A stretch of DNA of 64,000 nucleotides, taken from assembly GCA_024653875.1 (NCBI GenBank), contig JANLHE010000192.1, positions 3,695-67,694 of the forward strand. The letters run 5' to 3'. Below, in pieces: positions 19,384-28,039 of this stretch. Numbering within the stretch: the first letter of the stretch is position 1; each line of letters begins with the position of its first letter. The DNA is from Acidobacteriota bacterium (GTDB taxonomy: Bacteria; Acidobacteriota; Vicinamibacteria; Vicinamibacterales; SCN-69-37). The notes beneath the pieces were generated by a model. The model did no database searches. It was not told where the DNA came from and worked only from the letters and a program-made list of their open reading frames with translations. The position numbers and the translations under genes were made by a program.

Positions 19384-21931
19384 TGTTGCACCTATTTTAG
19401 CAGTTGCGATCGTGGCCGCGAATCCAACCCCCTTGTCGGCGCAGGTGCGCCCGGTGATTGCCACCACGGTACAGACAACCGACACGACCGCCAACGCGCT
19501 CATCGTTGGGTGCGCGATCGGTTCGACCACGTGCACCGGTGGGGTTCGGGCCGGCACGATCCGGCTGACTGCTGGCATTGCGCTTGACGGCGCGACCGCC
19601 TCGGACCACGGCATTGTGTTGGCGTCGGCGATTCCCGCGTCTACTGCGATGGCGATTTACCAGAGTGCCGGCACGCTCTATTTTAACGGATCTGTGGTGG
19701 CGTTGGGCTCCTCGGTCTCGGGCACCATCGGCGCGATCAGTGTGTTCACGGCGTCCAACGCGCTGGGCGATTCGATTATCGCGCAGAGCGGCGGCAACAC
19801 GATCACCGTGACCGGCACGACCAATACCACGGTTGGCTACAACCTGAACGGGACCAGTATCAACACGGCTGGCACGCTCTCGAACGTGGCCTACGAGAAT
19901 CAGGCGAACACGTTTGTGCCGTCGCAGACGTTCAGCGCAGGGATCGGCGTATCAGGCGGGTCGCCGTCTACCCACGGGATCATGATTCCCTCGGCGGTGC
20001 CTGGGGTTCTCACAACAAACCTGCACAATTCATCGGGCACGTTGACTTGGCCGAGTGGGGCGTCGTTTACGACGGTGAACACCGGCCAAGGCGCGAACGA
20101 ACTCTACGACATGGACCAGAACGTGCTCACCACGTCCAGTCCGTCGTTTGTGCTGGGCACGTGGACTGGCTTCGGGACGCACAGTTTTAGCGCAGGGGGG
20201 ACGGGCGCGAACCTACTGAGGGTTGTCAATACGACCAGCGGCGCGGCGAATTTTGGCGAGTTTGAGGTGACGGGTGGCACGACATCACTGTATGTCGATG
20301 CGTTCTCGCAGGGCTACACGACAGCCACCTCCGAGATCGCGGCGAGTGTGCGGATCTTGTCGAATGGCGTAGGCGGCTTAACCTTGATGGCGAGTGATCC
20401 CATCGGCGATGTGCGCCTCTACGCCCGCAATGCCCTCGCCCTCACTATCGGGGCCGTCCAGGCGGCGGCGTTTACGGGGGCCGTCAGTGCGTCTAATCTG
20501 AGCGGCACGAACACTGGTGACAACGCGGCCAACTCCACCTACACGATTGGGTCAGCGACACAGGCGTACGACGCGGACTTAACGACGTGGGCAGGGGTGA
20601 CGCCCGGCACCGGGGTAGCCACCGCCCTCGCCATCAACGTCGGGTCAGCGGGTGCGCCAGTTGTGCTGAATGGGGCGCTCGGGACGCCATCGAGTGGTAG
20701 CGCAGCTAATCTGACAGCCCTACCTGCGGCCCAATTGTCTGGCACGATTACATCGGCCACGCAGGACTTGATCACGCGCACGGCCACGCTGGTGGCGGGC
20801 GCCACGGGTGCGGGGTTCACCGTGGCACTGGCGACCTCCACGATGAGCGGGGATCTGCCGGATGCGAACCTCAGTGCCAACGTGCCGCTCTTGAACGCCG
20901 CATCGAATGCCTTTGCGAATGCCGTGACCGTTGGCACCACACTGGGCGTCACGGGGGCAACGACACTGGCCCACGTTGGTGTCAATGCGACCGGTCCGAC
21001 GAATCAATTATTGACGATAGGGGGCAGCTATACGCTCCCTGCCGCGTATGCGTTATTCGACATACCCGCAACCGCCACGCTGACGAGCGGTGGGAATGGG
21101 TTTCAGGCTCAACTCGCAGGCGCGTTTGTTACTGCGGCGAGCGGCACTCATGCGCTCGTATCTCCCCTTCAGATTGCGACCGGTGTCGCCGACACCGGCG
21201 CGACAATCACGAACTATGCCGCGATTGACATTGTCTCTATGGCGGCATTTGCCAACGTCACGACGGCTAGTGGACTGCGCATCGCGGCCCCAACCGGGGC
21301 AGGGACCAACTACGCCATCAACGTCACAAGCGGGAATACGCTCTTGCAGGCGGCGACGTTTGCAGGGGCGATTGGCAGCACGGTCAGCGTGGCCTTGACC
21401 GGCACCACAAACAACCTCGGCACGATCACCACGGGCGTGTGGAACGCCGGGGCGGTCACGAGTTCAGGCGGTGGCAGCTTCACCACGGGCGCGTTCAGTT
21501 CCACGCTCACCCTCTCGGGCACCGCCGCCAACATCGCCCTCGGCTCCAACTACCTGAGTGGGGATGGGGGGGATGAGGGGATCTCGATTGACGCCAGCGG
21601 CAACGGCGTGATTAGCGGGACGTGGAAGCTCACCGGAAACCAGCTGCTCGGCACCAACATCATGGACTCGGTGGGGACGCCGAGTTGCACCACGGGCTGC
21701 ACGGGTATCGCCGGAAAAGACTACGCCTTCTACATTGCCGATGCGGACTCTGGGGATGTTGTCACTTTTGGTAATACATGGTCTACAGCCCCAGTTTGTG
21801 TGGTCACAAATGTTGGTGCGGGCGCGTATGCCGTATGGGCAGTAGCTACCACAACGACCACGCTTACACTTGGGTCGATTGATTCATCCGGTGCAAGCAC
21901 AGGCTTGATGGTCATTTGCCGGGGTTATTGA
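19331..21931 (+). CDS. long tail fibre-like protein, beta-rich with N-terminal signal-like segment
   Basis: An 866-aa protein from MTKSFLNFWPV at 19331 (GGAG about 9 bases upstream); an internal ATG at 19370 (MRALIVAPILAVAIV) is an alternative. The N-terminus resembles a signal peptide ending at LSAQ. The rest is Gly/Ala/Thr/Ser-rich with short repeated beta-strand units (SGTNTGDNA, LTALPAAQLSGTITSA, LGTITTGVWNAGAV), typical of phage fibre shafts and metagenomic tail-fibre proteins. A C-terminal knob-like domain (KDYAFYIADADSGDV ... GLMVICRGY) closes it. A signal peptide on a fibre is unusual. The 5' end overlaps the antisense HNH gene, and the stop overlaps the next ATG by one base. Confidence 0.72.
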   Translation: MTKSFLNFWPVRSMRALIVAPILAVAIVAANPTPLSAQVRPVIATTVQTTDTTANALIVGCAIGSTTCTGGVRAGTIRLTAGIALDGATASDHGIVLASAIPASTAMAIYQSAGTLYFNGSVVALGSSVSGTIGAISVFTASNALGDSIIAQSGGNTITVTGTTNTTVGYNLNGTSINTAGTLSNVAYENQANTFVPSQTFSAGIGVSGGSPSTHGIMIPSAVPGVLTTNLHNSSGTLTWPSGASFTTVNTGQGANELYDMDQNVLTTSSPSFVLGTWTGFGTHSFSAGGTGANLLRVVNTTSGAANFGEFEVTGGTTSLYVDAFSQGYTTATSEIAASVRILSNGVGGLTLMASDPIGDVRLYARNALALTIGAVQAAAFTGAVSASNLSGTNTGDNAANSTYTIGSATQAYDADLTTWAGVTPGTGVATALAINVGSAGAPVVLNGALGTPSSGSAANLTALPAAQLSGTITSATQDLITRTATLVAGATGAGFTVALATSTMSGDLPDANLSANVPLLNAASNAFANAVTVGTTLGVTGATTLAHVGVNATGPTNQLLTIGGSYTLPAAYALFDIPATATLTSGGNGFQAQLAGAFVTAASGTHALVSPLQIATGVADTGATITNYAAIDIVSMAAFANVTTASGLRIAAPTGAGTNYAINVTSGNTLLQAATFAGAIGSTVSVALTGTTNNLGTITTGVWNAGAVTSSGGGSFTTGAFSSTLTLSGTAANIALGSNYLSGDGGDEGISIDASGNGVISGTWKLTGNQLLGTNIMDSVGTPSCTTGCTGIAGKDYAFYIADADSGDVVTFGNTWSTAPVCVVTNVGAGAYAVWAVATTTTTLTLGSIDSSGASTGLMVICRGY

Positions 21932-22671
21932 TGCGCCGATTGGTGATCATCGTAGCCGCCCTGTTGTGCAGCGTCGCCGCGCACTCACAGGTCGAACCAC
22001 GCCTCTACATTATCGACAGTGGTGTCAACCTTGTGAACACGACGGCTGGCCCCAACTACGCGTCCGGCCCTCACGCGGACTGCAACGGCCACGGCACGAC
22101 GGTGGGACAGATTGCGCGCGACTACGGGGCAGGCCCCATCATCTCCGTACGTGTGTTCGATTGCTCTGGCGGCGGCTACGACGCGAGCATCACTGCCGCC
22201 CTCCAATGGGTGATTGCCGATCACAACCCGGCCAACGGTCCTGCTGCTGTCTTGATGGCGATGGGCGGTCCCGGCGAAGTCCCCGCATGGATCGCGCTCA
22301 TTGACGAGGCCGCGCAGGACGGGCTTGCCGTGATCGTCCCAAGTGGTCATGGCCCGGACTGGACCTTCTTTCAGAAGCTCGCTCGCAGTGAGACGGCCAT
22401 TGTGGTGGGCGGCGTGATTGGCACTGCCCCGCTGTGGTACGGCAACTTCGGGCCGCAGATCGACATCTACGCCTCGGCCACCGCGTACGGCTGGCAGGGC
22501 ACGTCCATGAGCGCCGCCGTGGTTGCCGGGAAAGTGATTGGCCTCCTGCGCCAGATGCCGTGGGCACCTCCGGCGCACTTGCGGACAGTCCTCGTGGACT
22601 CCGCAACCCCCACGCTCTCGCCAGTGCCTCCGGGCACAACTGACCGCATCGTATTGGCCCCTAACCGTTAG
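21931..22671 (+). CDS. secreted subtilisin-like serine protease (S8)
   Basis: A 246-aa protein with an N-terminal signal peptide (MRRLVIIVAALLCSVAAHSQ). It has the subtilase triad in order: Asp29 in YIIDSGV, His54 in DCNGHGTTVGQIA and Ser192 in GTSMSAAVVAG. The usual oxyanion Asn (AAGN) is replaced by PSGH near residue 140, so activity may be altered. At about 225 aa after signal removal it is short for the family. It starts at ATG 21931, overlapping the fibre stop by one base, so it should be translated with the fibre. Roles in fibre maturation, or in degrading a host or biofilm protein layer, are inferred. It could also be a captured host gene. Confidence 0.82.
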   Translation: MRRLVIIVAALLCSVAAHSQVEPRLYIIDSGVNLVNTTAGPNYASGPHADCNGHGTTVGQIARDYGAGPIISVRVFDCSGGGYDASITAALQWVIADHNPANGPAAVLMAMGGPGEVPAWIALIDEAAQDGLAVIVPSGHGPDWTFFQKLARSETAIVVGGVIGTAPLWYGNFGPQIDIYASATAYGWQGTSMSAAVVAGKVIGLLRQMPWAPPAHLRTVLVDSATPTLSPVPPGTTDRIVLAPNR

Positions 22672-22693
22672 CCCATCATCGAAAGGAACCATC

Positions 22694-23041
22694 GTGAATC
22701 TGCTGAGTTCGTACAAACAACATCTTGCCGGGGCGCTCGTGGCGATTGCTCTGGTGCTCGCCACACTGATCGCCGTCTGGGGTCACGGGCAGTACAAAGC
22801 TGGCCAACTGTCACACGCGCAGGCACAGGCGGCGGTCAATGTCCTGTTCCAGGCGGCTGATACCGAGTTTGTGATCACGGACGCGAACGGTCAAAAACGG
22901 CCCGCGACGGTGGGGGAAATCCTCCAGGTGGTTGCCAAAGAACGCGTGGCCCAGTTCAAGCAGCAGCAGGCCCAGGCGGCGGCACGCGAGACCGCGGCGG
23001 CTCCAAGCCAACCCAAGCCAGGAGGCGGCGGTAGGCCGTAG
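22694..23041 (+). CDS. single-pass membrane protein, possible inner-membrane spanin
   Basis: A 115-aa protein from GTG 22694 with AAAGGA upstream. Residues about 12-29 form one transmembrane segment (AGALVAIALVLATLIAVW), followed by a polar helical region rich in Ala/Gln (GQYKAGQLSHAQAQAA) and a Pro/Gly tail. A short N-in anchor plus a periplasmic coiled coil, just upstream of the endolysin, resembles Rz-type i-spanins, but there is no sequence-level proof. It may instead be another lysis or membrane accessory protein. Confidence 0.55.
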   Translation: MNLLSSYKQHLAGALVAIALVLATLIAVWGHGQYKAGQLSHAQAQAAVNVLFQAADTEFVITDANGQKRPATVGEILQVVAKERVAQFKQQQAQAAARETAAAPSQPKPGGGGRP

Positions 23042-23092
23042 ATCTTCACCCGAGGAGATCACAGGGAAGGCCCGCACACGAAGGAGGACGGA

Positions 23093-23233
23093 ATGGTGAC
23101 GATTCAAACGGTGCTGATTATTGCGGCGATGGCGCTGTCGTTTGTCGAAGTGTTCAAGTCGAAGGGCACGTCGGCCCTGGCGTGGGCGTGCCTGTGTCTG
23201 TCGGTGGCGTTGCTGCTGCCGCGGATTGGGTGA
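23093..23233 (+). CDS. 46-aa membrane peptide, holin-like
   Basis: A small ORF starting MVTIQTVLIIAAMALSFVEV with a strong AAGGAGG Shine-Dalgarno. It has two short hydrophobic stretches (residues 4-18 and about 27-43) separated by a Lys-containing turn (FKSKG). Size, topology and place in the lysis cassette fit a small holin or holin-like pore, but no family motif can be named. Confidence 0.6.
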   Translation: MVTIQTVLIIAAMALSFVEVFKSKGTSALAWACLCLSVALLLPRIG

Positions 23234-23239
23234 CGGCTG

Positions 23240-23731
23240 ATGTCGCCTGATACCCGGCCTGTCGTGCGTGACGACTTCACGGACCTGTCGCGGCAGTTCT
23301 CTGATCGGTTTGAGCAATCCGATCAGGCCACGCATCGACTCATCACGGGTGTGAAAGATGAAATCGTTCGCCTGAACGGGAAGATCCAAGACGCGCATGT
23401 GAAGATTGCCGGGCACGAGACAGCCCTCACGCTGGCGCATGAGCGGTTAGAGATGACAGCCAAGAGCGGGCATGAACTGCGATCGGTCCTCTCGGCGCAA
23501 CAGACGCAGTTGGGGCATTCGTTGTTGCTGATCGAGCGCATCCAGAACCGAGCGGATACCGCCGATGCGAAGGCGGTGGACGCGGCGGCGCTCGCGGTGG
23601 ATGTCGCCAGCAAGCTATCCGAGGCGCAAAAGAACGAGCGGTTCACGCTGGCGTCGGTGATCTGGATCGCCCTCACGGCGTCCGGCGCGGTCTACGGCAT
23701 CATCCAGGCGATCATCGCCCTCAAGCCATGA
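23240..23731 (+). CDS. coiled-coil protein with C-terminal membrane anchor
   Basis: A 163-aa protein; residues 10-130 are highly helical with heptad-like hydrophobics, and a single hydrophobic segment lies at the C-terminus (SVIWIALTASGAVYGIIQAIIAL). The stop overlaps the endolysin start (ATGA). Tail-anchored coiled-coil proteins of this size sit beside many phage endolysins and may be holin or lysis-timing partners. The exact role is unknown. Confidence 0.6.
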   Translation: MSPDTRPVVRDDFTDLSRQFSDRFEQSDQATHRLITGVKDEIVRLNGKIQDAHVKIAGHETALTLAHERLEMTAKSGHELRSVLSAQQTQLGHSLLLIERIQNRADTADAKAVDAAALAVDVASKLSEAQKNERFTLASVIWIALTASGAVYGIIQAIIALKP

Positions 23732-24228
23732 CCACCGCCGCGCAAGACGAGATCGTCGCCAGGGTCCTAAAACGCGAAGGCGGCGTCAAGGACATTGGTG
23801 ACGGTAAAGGCCTGACGCGATTCGGCCAGACGCCGGGCTGGCTGACGCAGTTCAACCTACTCGCGCCGACCAATGCCGGAGAGGCCGCTGATAACTACGT
23901 TGCGTGGCTGCGCAGGACGCGGCTGGACGTGGTGATTAGCGACCACGCCGATGCCTTGTCCGATGCCGTGATCGACTGGGCGGTGCATTCCGGGCACGTT
24001 ACGCCCATTAAGGCGCTCCAGCGCGTGCTGGGCGCGGCGCCGGATGGCGTGATGGGTCCTGAGACCGCACGACTCTTGGCCGCCGCTGACCGGCGCGTGC
24101 TGGCCGTAGGTATCATCGCGGACCGTGTGGAAATGATCGGGCGACTCATCAGCGGGAAGGTCAGCAACGCCCGATATGCGCACGGGTGGGCGCGGCGGAT
24201 GGCCGAGCACATTCGGGCGCTGGGATGA
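23728..24228 (+). CDS. endolysin, GH108-type N-acetylmuramidase
   Basis: A 166-aa protein matching the ZliS/GH108 layout. The N-terminal catalytic region is VLKREGGVKDIGDGKGLTRF (Glu17 of the conserved EGG is the predicted catalytic acid), with a TxxG(Q/I)T-type follow-up. A middle ADALSDAVIDWAVHSG helix and a C-terminal peptidoglycan-binding-like segment (ALQRVLGAAPDGVMGPETARLL) follow. Length matches the family (about 160-180 aa). It lacks a signal peptide, so it would depend on a holin. It overlaps both neighbours by a few bases within the lysis cassette. Confidence 0.85.
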   Translation: MTTAAQDEIVARVLKREGGVKDIGDGKGLTRFGQTPGWLTQFNLLAPTNAGEAADNYVAWLRRTRLDVVISDHADALSDAVIDWAVHSGHVTPIKALQRVLGAAPDGVMGPETARLLAAADRRVLAVGIIADRVEMIGRLISGKVSNARYAHGWARRMAEHIRALG

Positions 24229-24449
24229 TGGCCGTCCACTACCGCCCGAAGGACGAACCCTGGCCCGGTGGCCGTGGCGTCTACGACTGGGCGCGCGGAG
24301 GATTTGTGCAAGTGCTGGAACGGGAAAGCGCGGGCCAGTACTTGGACCGCACGAGTCATTGGGTGATCGTGCCACGGCACGCGCCGGATGAACGATGCGC
24401 GTTGAATGGGGGCCGGCAGGTGCGGGCCAAAAAGACGTTAGGTAACTGA
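24225..24449 (+). CDS. small hypothetical protein in lysis cassette
   Basis: A 74-aa basic, soluble protein starting MMAVHYRPKDEPWPGGRGVY; two adjacent ATGs overlap the endolysin stop. It is Trp/Arg-rich (VYDWARGGFVQVLER, SHWVIVPRHAPDER) with no signal or membrane segment. I do not recognise the family; co-translation with the endolysin is the only clue. Confidence 0.55.
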   Translation: MMAVHYRPKDEPWPGGRGVYDWARGGFVQVLERESAGQYLDRTSHWVIVPRHAPDERCALNGGRQVRAKKTLGN

Positions 24450-24476
24450 CGCGGCTGAGGCCGCAAGGAGACGGAC

Positions 24477-25292
24477 ATGGAAGGTGTATCGATTCTGCAG
24501 CTCACGTCGCTGACGACCATCGTCACGGCGTCGATCTTTCTGACGTGGGTGGCCAAGCGCGCGCTGGCCGAGGTGCCGATTGCCTCAAAAGTGCCGGTCT
24601 GGATCTACACCGGTGCGATCGCGGCCGTGCTCACGTACATCGCCAACCGGGTGACTGGGACTCTGGAAGGTCAGACGGGTGTGCTGATGATCGACGCGGT
24701 GATCAATGGCGCGCTGGCGTCTGGCATCCGCGAGTGGTTCACCGCCGGGACCAAGCCGCTGGAGGATTCCGGCACCGCTCGGAAGACGATCGCAGCCAAT
24801 ACTGACGGGTCGGTCAAGCCACGGCTGGGCGTGATCGTGTTGCCGTTTCTGCTGGCCAGCGCCGTCGCCGCGTCGGCGTGTGGCGGACTGACCCCGGCCC
24901 CGGTGACCCCCAATCCAACGGAGGCCCAGATTCAAGCCACGCGCGCGAAGGCGATTGAGATCGCCACGGCGGTGGAGTCGGTCGGGAATCTCGTGGTGGA
25001 GGCGCGACGGTCCGCGAGTGCGGCTCATGCGGCCGGGCTGATAACGCTCGCCCAGCGGGACGCAGTAAATCAGGCCGTGATCGACTTGGAGCCCCGTGCC
25101 CACGCGGTGATCGACATCGCGGCCACGGTCACGACGGACCCGCAGTTGCGCTCTACGGTTCAGGCGTTGATGACCGTCATGGATGACTTTCTGGCGAAGC
25201 TGGCGGATGGGAATGAGGCCATGCGGACGGTGGCCGTGTCCATTCGCACGGCGCTGCAAGTGGCGTCGATCTATCTGGGAGGTGGCCGATGA
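24477..25292 (+). CDS. holin-like membrane domain fused to lipoprotein-like domain
   Basis: A 271-aa protein with a good AAGGAGA Shine-Dalgarno. Residues 10-29 and 41-58 are two transmembrane segments, as in class II-type holins or phage membrane adaptors. After a polar linker, residues 118-134 form a third hydrophobic segment ending in a lipobox-like ASA-Cys135, followed by a helical Ala-rich soluble part. A lipobox inside a longer protein would not normally be processed. Either two genes (holin plus outer-membrane spanin-like lipoprotein) have fused, or translation also begins at the internal GTG 24831. The stop overlaps the next start. Confidence 0.6.
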   Translation: MEGVSILQLTSLTTIVTASIFLTWVAKRALAEVPIASKVPVWIYTGAIAAVLTYIANRVTGTLEGQTGVLMIDAVINGALASGIREWFTAGTKPLEDSGTARKTIAANTDGSVKPRLGVIVLPFLLASAVAASACGGLTPAPVTPNPTEAQIQATRAKAIEIATAVESVGNLVVEARRSASAAHAAGLITLAQRDAVNQAVIDLEPRAHAVIDIAATVTTDPQLRSTVQALMTVMDDFLAKLADGNEAMRTVAVSIRTALQVASIYLGGGR

Positions 25293-25606
25293 ACGCCAAA
25301 GGTATCGTTACGCATCTGCTGGGGTTGGCGGCGCGGTTTGTCGACACGGATGGCGACGGCCGGGTTGAGATCAGCGACATTCCCGGCGCGCTGGCTAAGG
25401 CCGCGTCGTTGCGGGCTTCCGGCTTGGCGTTGATTCGCTCAGGGGAGGCCACGCTGGAGGCGATTCGCGCGGCCGCGCAGGCGGATTCCTTGACGTCGGG
25501 CGGGGTGCCGGTCACGGCCGCCGACGTGGAAGCGGCGTGGGTGAGGGCGAAGGTGCCGTTCAGCACGGCTGCCGATGAAGCCCGCGCCGAGTTGGCGAAG
25601 GGCTGA
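25289..25606 (+). CDS. EF-hand/dockerin-like loop protein
   Basis: A 105-aa protein. Residues 19-30 (DTDGDGRVEISD) match the 12-residue Ca2+-binding EF-hand loop, with Asp at 1, 3, 5 and 12, Gly at 6 and Ile at 10. The rest is Ala-rich helix (KAASLRASGLALIRSGEATLEAIR). It sits between the membrane protein and the large glycosidase-like protein, overlapping the former by ATGA. A calcium-stabilised adaptor is plausible, but only the loop is directly supported. Confidence 0.6.
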   Translation: MNAKGIVTHLLGLAARFVDTDGDGRVEISDIPGALAKAASLRASGLALIRSGEATLEAIRAAAQADSLTSGGVPVTAADVEAAWVRAKVPFSTAADEARAELAKG

Positions 25607-25609
25607 CCG

Positions 25610-28039
25610 ATGCGGATCCAACCCGGCACCGGACGGGTCGCCCACGGCATCGCTGGGGACGGCGTGTACGTGGATGGCGTCCGCGTCCCTGGCCAGCCGC
25701 CGACCTCCGGGATGCCCGATTGGTGGGGCGGCCGGGCGATCTACGTCGCCGCCGATGGCCGCGCCCTGCGGTCCTGTGCAGCTGATGGGTCCGATGATCG
25801 CGCGGTAGCTGACGGCCCTGTCGCCTTCGTCCGCGCGTCTCGGCACGGCTGGGCCGCGTGGCATGACACCCGAGGCGTCTGGACCTCGTGGGGGCTGTCA
25901 CTGCCCTTCGCGGTGTTGCTGGACATGGCGCCCGATGGCGCGCTCGTGGTTGGAGACGACTATCAATCCGGCGTGGGCCTGAGCGTCCACATGCCGGGGA
26001 TGGCACACCCGGTCTGGAAGATACCCGATGCGCGGCCGGTGCTGCGCTTCCCGTACTCGCAAGTCTCCGCGCTCAGTGTGGATCGCGTCATGTGGATCGA
26101 ACAGAACGGGCGGGTGATTCGGAGCCTGAGCTTCCGCCCGCTGTCGCTGCCCTGGACGGCGCTCCATCCGACGTTGTGCGAAGTCAGCGGGCAAGTGTGG
26201 CTGACCACGCTGCGTGCCGAGGACGATGCGGTGATTGCGGTGCCGTGGGCCTTTGATGGGCGAGGGGTGACGCAGATCCCCGGAGGCTATGGGCCAGCCT
26301 GGGACGGGGGAGGCCTGCTGCACTGGAGCGTCGGCGCCGGGGAATTGCCCGAGGACATGCGCCAGCGCGTCGTCACGGCGGCGGACGTCGGGCCGATTCC
26401 TGCCGTGGCGCTTCCCCCGGTTGTTGTTCCACCTTCCCCTCCGCCCCCGGCGCCTACTCCCGAACTCCCACGCCTGGGCGTCACCATCGACCACTACACG
26501 CCCGGTGGCCCTGCCCCCTTCCACCTGACCGCCGATTACCACGTCGAAGGCCACGGCCATGCCCCGGTCCAGGTCTACCTCACGCTGGACGGTCAGCGCG
26601 TGGCGATGGAAACCGAGCCGGCCGGCCAGCTCGAAACGACGATCACCGAGCCGGGCGAATACCGCCTTGGGGCTGTAGTCGATTGTGCCGGCCGACGGGC
26701 ACAGACCGGCGCCGTGCGGATCGTGCGGGTGCAAACGCCGGTAATTGTGCCTCCGATCCCGCCTGTGACACCCGTTGCGACCGGCCGCGATGCCTACACC
26801 GTGGCCGCACAAGAGGCTCGAGCCGAACTCGCCGCGCCCGTGGAGCCGCCTGAGCCACCGACACCAGACGATCAGATCCCAGCGTCGGTCTGGCGCACGA
26901 TCCGGCGAGTCATTGCGGCGTTGCCGTTTCCGCACGGGGACGGATCGGAGGCGTATATCCAAACGCTACGAGAGTGGACCCGCCGGCTGTGTGAACAATT
27001 GCGGTACACCCACGGGCCGGAGTGGGGGCACAAGGCAACGTCCCCTGGGGCGCCGCCCTCGAAGGAGTCGATCGCGCGCAAGATCGGCCCTGATTTGCAC
27101 GTGTGGGACATGCTGATTGGCGCGTCCTCGGGTGCCCCTCGGTTATCAGATCAGCCCAGTCACTACCACGTCAACGACCAGCACTTCATCGCTGTCGATC
27201 CGGTGGACCATCTGGCGGCCGTCGTGCCGCCGCCGGCGCGCGCGCAGATCCCCCAGCCGTGGATCGGCCTGACCGCGTTTGACCTGGGGGTGCGTCTTGA
27301 GTCCGGCGACCGTCGCTGGGTTGAGATGATGGCAGCGGCAGGGTTTACGGTGGCGCGGGTGGTGGTGGCGTCGGTGTATCGCACAGTACGCACCCCAGCC
27401 GATGGCCTTCGCCAGTTGCCCTTAACGCTCGCGGCATTGGCCGGCGCGGGGTTAAAAGCAGAAGTCGTCGTCTTGGTGGACACCCGCGACTACGACATGA
27501 CGCGATCCGTGATGCGCGACTACCTCCGTGCGGTCATGGCGATTTGCCAGCAGTCTCCGTCCGCGATTGCCGGGATTGAGATCGCCAATGAAAGCACACA
27601 CAGCACGCAAGTGATCGACTTGGCCGATCCGGTGTTTCTTCGGGAGTTATCCGAGTTGGTGCCTCAGCAGTTTGCGATCTCGTGGGGGAGTTCGCACGGC
27701 GGCGAAGCGCCCTACATTGGGCAGGGCTCCTACATCACCCACCACGCGGATCGCGACAGGTCACCCGAAGAGAACGCGGGCGTGATGGCTGAGGCCCAAC
27801 GGGTATCAGGGCAACTCGTCATTGACGATGAGGCGTTGGGGATTGCTGAGACACAGCGACCTGGCGCACGCACCGACGATCCGGCTTATGGGGAACGTCA
27901 GGCACGGGCGGCACGGGTGCACAGGCTCGGCGGAGTCACTTTGCACATTGAGGCAGGGCTGGCGGCGAACGTCGATCTGTTGGGGTCTGTGCAGCGTGAG
28001 GCGATCACGCGGTTTGTGGCGGCCATGAGGGCGCGGTGA
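25610..28039 (+). CDS. multidomain virion/receptor protein with glycoside hydrolase-like C-terminus
   Basis: An 809-aa protein. Residues 1 to about 260 are Trp/Gly-rich repeated beta units resembling a propeller. About 265-290 is a Pro-rich linker (PPVVVPPSPPPPAPTPELP). About 290-375 is an Ig/PKD-like beta domain. About 420-520 is helical (YIQTLREWTRRLCEQLRYTH). From about 545 a TIM-barrel-like region resembles clan GH-A glycosidases: IEIANES places Asn660-Glu661 as the acid/base pair, and VIDDEALG offers Glu741 as nucleophile. No signal peptide is present. Position after fibre and lysis genes suggests a tail-associated depolymerase or carbohydrate-binding protein. The domain boundaries are estimates and the hydrolase assignment is tentative. 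Confidence 0.6.
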   Translation: MRIQPGTGRVAHGIAGDGVYVDGVRVPGQPPTSGMPDWWGGRAIYVAADGRALRSCAADGSDDRAVADGPVAFVRASRHGWAAWHDTRGVWTSWGLSLPFAVLLDMAPDGALVVGDDYQSGVGLSVHMPGMAHPVWKIPDARPVLRFPYSQVSALSVDRVMWIEQNGRVIRSLSFRPLSLPWTALHPTLCEVSGQVWLTTLRAEDDAVIAVPWAFDGRGVTQIPGGYGPAWDGGGLLHWSVGAGELPEDMRQRVVTAADVGPIPAVALPPVVVPPSPPPPAPTPELPRLGVTIDHYTPGGPAPFHLTADYHVEGHGHAPVQVYLTLDGQRVAMETEPAGQLETTITEPGEYRLGAVVDCAGRRAQTGAVRIVRVQTPVIVPPIPPVTPVATGRDAYTVAAQEARAELAAPVEPPEPPTPDDQIPASVWRTIRRVIAALPFPHGDGSEAYIQTLREWTRRLCEQLRYTHGPEWGHKATSPGAPPSKESIARKIGPDLHVWDMLIGASSGAPRLSDQPSHYHVNDQHFIAVDPVDHLAAVVPPPARAQIPQPWIGLTAFDLGVRLESGDRRWVEMMAAAGFTVARVVVASVYRTVRTPADGLRQLPLTLAALAGAGLKAEVVVLVDTRDYDMTRSVMRDYLRAVMAICQQSPSAIAGIEIANESTHSTQVIDLADPVFLRELSELVPQQFAISWGSSHGGEAPYIGQGSYITHHADRDRSPEENAGVMAEAQRVSGQLVIDDEALGIAETQRPGARTDDPAYGERQARAARVHRLGGVTLHIEAGLAANVDLLGSVQREAITRFVAAMRAR

